Positions 4,803 to 7,897 of a stretch of 7,897 nt of DNA are shown here, in pieces. The stretch is from Candidatus Bathyarchaeota archaeon. Lineage in GTDB: Archaea; Thermoproteota; Bathyarchaeia; Bathyarchaeales; DTEX01. The DNA lies in the NCBI GenBank assembly GCA_021162225.1, contig JAGGZB010000072.1, positions 1 to 7,897 on the forward strand, read 5' to 3'. Positions within the stretch are counted from its first letter, which is position 1, and every line of letters starts with the position of its first letter. The notes beneath the pieces are model-generated. The model ran no database searches and was not told the DNA's origin. It saw only the letters and a program-made list of their open reading frames with translations. A program made the translations under genes and the position numbers.

Positions 4803-7177
4803 AGTCGCTATACTTAAGAAAAAATGTGCCCTTCGAATTCTATGAAGTGAATATTCTCGACGCCGACGATGAGGAGCTACTCAGAATAAGCGAGGAACTC
4901 GGCTTATCCCTAAACCTTCAGGAGATGAAGAAGATAAAGAAATACTTTGAGAAAAAAGGCAGAAATCCGACGGATATAGAGCTTCAGACACTCGGCCAAA
5001 CATGGTCGGAACATTGCTTCCACAAGACATTCAAGGGAACCATAAGAACCTCAGAGGGAGAAGTTATCAACTCGCTTTTTAAGACGTATATAGCCAAGGC
5101 CACGGAAGAGCTGAAGAAACCTTGGTGTATCTCAATCTTCGAAGACAACGCTGGAATCATCCAGTTCGAAGATGACATAGCGGTCGCCGTTAAGGTTGAA
5201 ACCCATAATCATCCATCAGCCATAGAGCCGTTCGGGGGAGCCGCCACTGGCACGGGAGGAGTAATCAGAGATGTCCTGGGAGTCTGGGCTGAGCCGATAG
5301 CATGTACTGATGTTTTAGGCTTCGGCCCTCTGGACTACGATTATAATAAGCTCCCACCAGGCATCAAGCATCCAAAGTACATATATAGAATGGTCGTTGC
5401 TGGCATAGGCCACTACGGGAATAACATGGGAATCCCCACCGTTAACGGCGCCATATACTTCGACGAGAGCTACGTTGGAAACGTCGTCGTTTACTGCGGA
5501 TGCATAGGGATTCTTCCAGTGAAGAAGTACATTAAGAATGCTAAGCCAGGTCACAGAATAGTCTTGGCTGGAGGTAGAACTGGAAGGGATGGAATTCACG
5601 GTGTCACGTTTGCATCTCTAGAGCTCACGGAAGAGTCCGAGGAAGTATCGAGGCCAGCGGTTCAGATAGCGAATCCAATAGAGGAGGAGAAGCTCGCGAG
5701 GGCTATAATAAAGATAAGGGACTTGGAACTCGCATCGTCAATAACTGATCTCGGCGGAGGCGGACTTTCAAGCGCCGTCGGCGAGACAGCCCATAAGTTC
5801 GGATGTGGAGCGCGAGTTGAGCTAGGTAAAGTTCCACTTAAGCATCCACATATAGCTCCCTGGGAGATATACATATCAGAATCTCAGGAGAGAATGCTCC
5901 TTACCGTTCCAGAGGAGAATCTTGACAAAGTAATGGAGATCTTCGAGTCCGAAGAGGTTGAAGCCACCGATATAGGGGAACTAACCGATGATAGACGGCT
6001 GAGAATAACCTATCATGGATGCCTAGTTGCAGATCTAGAGATAGACTTTCTCTTCAGCCCGCCGCTTCCGCAGAGATTCGCTGAGTGGAGACAGCCTGGA
6101 TATGAGGAGCCAAGGTTCAAGGAGCCGAGAAATCTAGGCGAGGTTCTCCTCAAGATTCTGTCGTCGCCGAACGTTGCAAGCAAGGAATCAGTGATCAGAA
6201 CGTATGATCATGAAGTGAAAGGAAACACTGTGGTTAAGCCCCTCTGCGGAAGGCATGGAGTCCCAAGCGACGCCGCTGTCCTCAAGCCTCTGAACGATTC
6301 ATGGAGAGGCCTCGTGATCTCATGCGGGATGAATCCGAAATATGGAAAGATCGACCCGTACTGGATGGCCGCATCAGCCATAGATGAGGCTCTACGCAAT
6401 AACATTGCTGTCGGAGGTAGGAGAGTAGCTCTCCTAGATAATTTTGTCTGGGGCACCCCAGAAAAGCCTGATAGACTCGGGAGCCTCGTAAGAGCCTGCA
6501 AGGCATGCTACCGCTTCTCGAAGGGTTTTGGGGCCCCATTCATATCTGGGAAGGACAGTCTATACAATGAGTCGCCGCTTGGACCTGTAACTCCAACATT
6601 GCTTATTACGGCTGTAGGTGTAATTCCGGACGTTAGGAAAACAGTCACCATGGATCTGAAGAATCCGGGAAACCTCATCTATCTACTTGGAAAGACCTAC
6701 CCGGAGCTTGGTGGATCAGAATATTATGGGCTTATGGGCTTTATTGGAAGATCTGTTCCTAAGGTTCGGCTTGAAGACGCGAAGAATACGATGAACCGCT
6801 TAACGAAGGCGATAGACTCGAGATGTGTTGAGTCTTGCCACGACCTCTCCGAAGGAGGGCTGGGCGTAGCCGCTGCTGAGATGGCCTTCTCCGGGGACGT
6901 CGGCGTTGAGATATGGCTCGACAAAGTTGTGGGGAGCTCCAGCCTAAGGAGGAATGACTACATTTTATTCTCGGAGTCTAATAGCCGCTTCCTCGTCGAG
7001 GTCTCAGAGAGGAATAGGGAGAGATTTGAAGAGATAATGGAAGGGTCGATTTACTCGCTGATTGGAAGAACTGTGAAGGAGAAGAACTTCGTGGTCTATG
7101 GTCTAGACGGGGAAGAGATCGTCAATTTAGGGCTTAAAGAGATGATGCATGCTTGGAAGAGGACGCTTGGAGGATGA
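4799..7177 (+). CDS. purL: Phosphoribosylformylglycinamidine synthase subunit PurL
   Basis: The 792-aa large subunit of split FGAM synthase converts FGAR, ATP and ammonia to FGAM, the fourth step of de novo IMP synthesis, in the cytosol. Two AIR-synthase-like halves are visible. The first carries QTWSEHCFHKTFK (67-79), VETHNHPSAIEP (133-144), GAATGTGGVIRD (147-158) and TDLGGGGLSSAVGE (316-329). The second carries SDAAVL (490-495), ISGKDS (582-587) and CHDLSEGGLGVAAAEM (680-695). The usual catalytic His lies in WSEHC. It is somewhat longer than many bacterial small-type PurL proteins (often a little over 700 aa), with an N-terminal extension of about 40 residues. The segment that in bacterial homologues I recall as TVGGEV reads TVNGAI here (214-219). 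Start ATG 4799 overlaps the purS stop, and purQ follows after 3 bp. Confidence 0.97.
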   Translation: MKSLYLRKNVPFEFYEVNILDADDEELLRISEELGLSLNLQEMKKIKKYFEKKGRNPTDIELQTLGQTWSEHCFHKTFKGTIRTSEGEVINSLFKTYIAKATEELKKPWCISIFEDNAGIIQFEDDIAVAVKVETHNHPSAIEPFGGAATGTGGVIRDVLGVWAEPIACTDVLGFGPLDYDYNKLPPGIKHPKYIYRMVVAGIGHYGNNMGIPTVNGAIYFDESYVGNVVVYCGCIGILPVKKYIKNAKPGHRIVLAGGRTGRDGIHGVTFASLELTEESEEVSRPAVQIANPIEEEKLARAIIKIRDLELASSITDLGGGGLSSAVGETAHKFGCGARVELGKVPLKHPHIAPWEIYISESQERMLLTVPEENLDKVMEIFESEEVEATDIGELTDDRRLRITYHGCLVADLEIDFLFSPPLPQRFAEWRQPGYEEPRFKEPRNLGEVLLKILSSPNVASKESVIRTYDHEVKGNTVVKPLCGRHGVPSDAAVLKPLNDSWRGLVISCGMNPKYGKIDPYWMAASAIDEALRNNIAVGGRRVALLDNFVWGTPEKPDRLGSLVRACKACYRFSKGFGAPFISGKDSLYNESPLGPVTPTLLITAVGVIPDVRKTVTMDLKNPGNLIYLLGKTYPELGGSEYYGLMGFIGRSVPKVRLEDAKNTMNRLTKAIDSRCVESCHDLSEGGLGVAAAEMAFSGDVGVEIWLDKVVGSSSLRRNDYILFSESNSRFLVEVSERNRERFEEIMEGSIYSLIGRTVKEKNFVVYGLDGEEIVNLGLKEMMHAWKRTLGG
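7169..7173 (+). promoter_or_regulatory. Shine-Dalgarno site of purQ inside the end of purL
   Basis: GGAGG forms most of the final Gly codons of purL and lies 7 nt before ATG 7181. It selects this start over the ATG at 7174, which is in another frame, and couples purQ translation to purL. Confidence 0.75.
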
Positions 7178-7180
7178 TGC

Positions 7181-7897
7181 ATGAAGAGGGAAGACGTTAA
7201 GATCTGCATAATTAGGGTTGGCGGAACAAACTGTGACAGGGAGACTAAGAGGTCATTTGAGGATCTGGGCGTTAAGGCCGAGGTTCAGCATCTTAACAGG
7301 CTGGTTAGGAAGGATTCCCTTCAAGAATTCAGCGGCTTAGTTATACCGGGAGGCTTCTCCTTCGGGGATTATGTTAGAGCCGGGGCAATATTAGCCAAGA
7401 GCCTAACCGCTAGGTTAAGAAGGGAGCTGAAATTATTCATCGACGAGGGAAAACCCATACTGGGAATCTGCAATGGCTTCCAAGTCCTCATCGAAGCTGG
7501 TTTGCTTCCAGGCTTTAATGGAATAAGCAATTATCCAGAAGCAGCGTTGGCCACGAACATACCGATAGGATATAGGTGTATGTGGGTCTATCTGAGACAT
7601 GAGAACTCCGGGAGATGCATCTTCACGCGCAAGATCCCCAAGGGAAATGTTCTGAGGATCCCCGTCGCACATGCTGAGGGAAGATTCATATTTCCGAGAG
7701 AAGAGGAGAATAAGCTCTTAGAAAAACTGTTGGATAATGATCAACTGGTCTTCAGATACTGCCTTGAGGATGGAAGCCCGGCTGAGGGTAAGTTTCCTGA
7801 GAACCCAAATGGTTCCTTCTATGACATAGCTGGTATATGTGATCCATCCGGAACTATATTTGGGTTGATGCCTCATCCGGAGAGGGCGTTCTATGGA
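7181..7897 (+). CDS. purQ: Phosphoribosylformylglycinamidine synthase subunit PurQ (glutaminase), 3' incomplete
   Basis: The frame is open for 239 codons from ATG 7181 to the window edge with no stop, so the C-terminus is cut by the window, not by mutation. It is a class I glutamine amidotransferase that releases ammonia from glutamine for PurL. Visible hallmarks are GGTNCDRE (14-21), PGGFSFGDYVRAGAI (56-70), the nucleophile Cys97 in GICNGFQ, VAHAEGRF (162-169), and the His232/Glu234 pair of the triad in PHPERAF. All three catalytic residues are present, and the part seen already covers nearly the usual length (about 220-270 aa). It follows purL by 3 bp in the purSLQ operon, and further purine genes may lie beyond the edge. 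Confidence 0.96.
   Translation, partial: MKREDVKICIIRVGGTNCDRETKRSFEDLGVKAEVQHLNRLVRKDSLQEFSGLVIPGGFSFGDYVRAGAILAKSLTARLRRELKLFIDEGKPILGICNGFQVLIEAGLLPGFNGISNYPEAALATNIPIGYRCMWVYLRHENSGRCIFTRKIPKGNVLRIPVAHAEGRFIFPREEENKLLEKLLDNDQLVFRYCLEDGSPAEGKFPENPNGSFYDIAGICDPSGTIFGLMPHPERAFYG

Noticed and set aside
7433..7672. Minus-strand open frame opposite purQ
   Set aside because: It is a shadow of the conserved purQ frame and has no family resemblance or promoter. The same holds for the minus-strand frames opposite purL and the dehydrogenase.
1..7897. CRISPR array, insertion sequence, toxin-antitoxin or defence genes
   Set aside because: I saw no regularly spaced repeats, transposase motifs, terminal inverted repeats or small toxin/antitoxin gene pairs.

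Overview
The window looks archaeal. Several genes are preceded by TATA-like boxes with purine/A-rich BRE-like flanks at the archaeal spacing. Some messages appear to have almost no leader, while genes inside transcription units use GGAGG-type Shine-Dalgarno sites. One tRNA encodes its CCA and the other does not. A small winged-helix protein carries two membrane segments, a layout common in archaea. FGAM synthase is split into PurS, PurL and PurQ. A thermoproteotal archaeon (for example Bathyarchaeia-like) is my best guess, but I cannot place it from the sequence alone.

Left half, all on the minus strand. A tRNA-Ala(UGC) gene lies at 66-143. After an intergenic stretch with a 19-bp palindrome come two genes that are probably co-transcribed. 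In transcription order these are a GH4-family NAD-dependent glycosidase of the MelA (CHSV) type (1238-2542) and an M55/DppA-type D-aminopeptidase (363-1178). Upstream of them, also on the minus strand, is tRNA-His(GUG) (2753-2826).

Right half, all on the plus strand. About 50 bp from tRNA-His, and diverging from it, is a 148-aa winged-helix protein with two C-terminal transmembrane segments (2879-3325). Next comes a Gfo/Idh/MocA-family sugar-type dehydrogenase with its own promoter (3398-4495). The purine operon follows: purS (4551-4802), purL (4799-7177) and purQ (7181 to the window edge, 3' incomplete). PurS, PurL and PurQ together convert FGAR to FGAM with glutamine. purS and purL share a 4-bp ATGA overlap, and the purQ ribosome-binding site lies within the last codons of purL.

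Most of the window is core metabolism plus a small glycoside/peptide catabolic unit. I do not see a clear new system, defence locus, mobile element or CRISPR. The points most worth a second look are the interleaved divergent promoters between tRNA-His and the membrane winged-helix gene, the GH4 plus D-aminopeptidase pair, the Lys in the dehydrogenase dinucleotide loop, the tandem CCACCA after tRNA-Ala, and the unexplained palindrome at 253-271.
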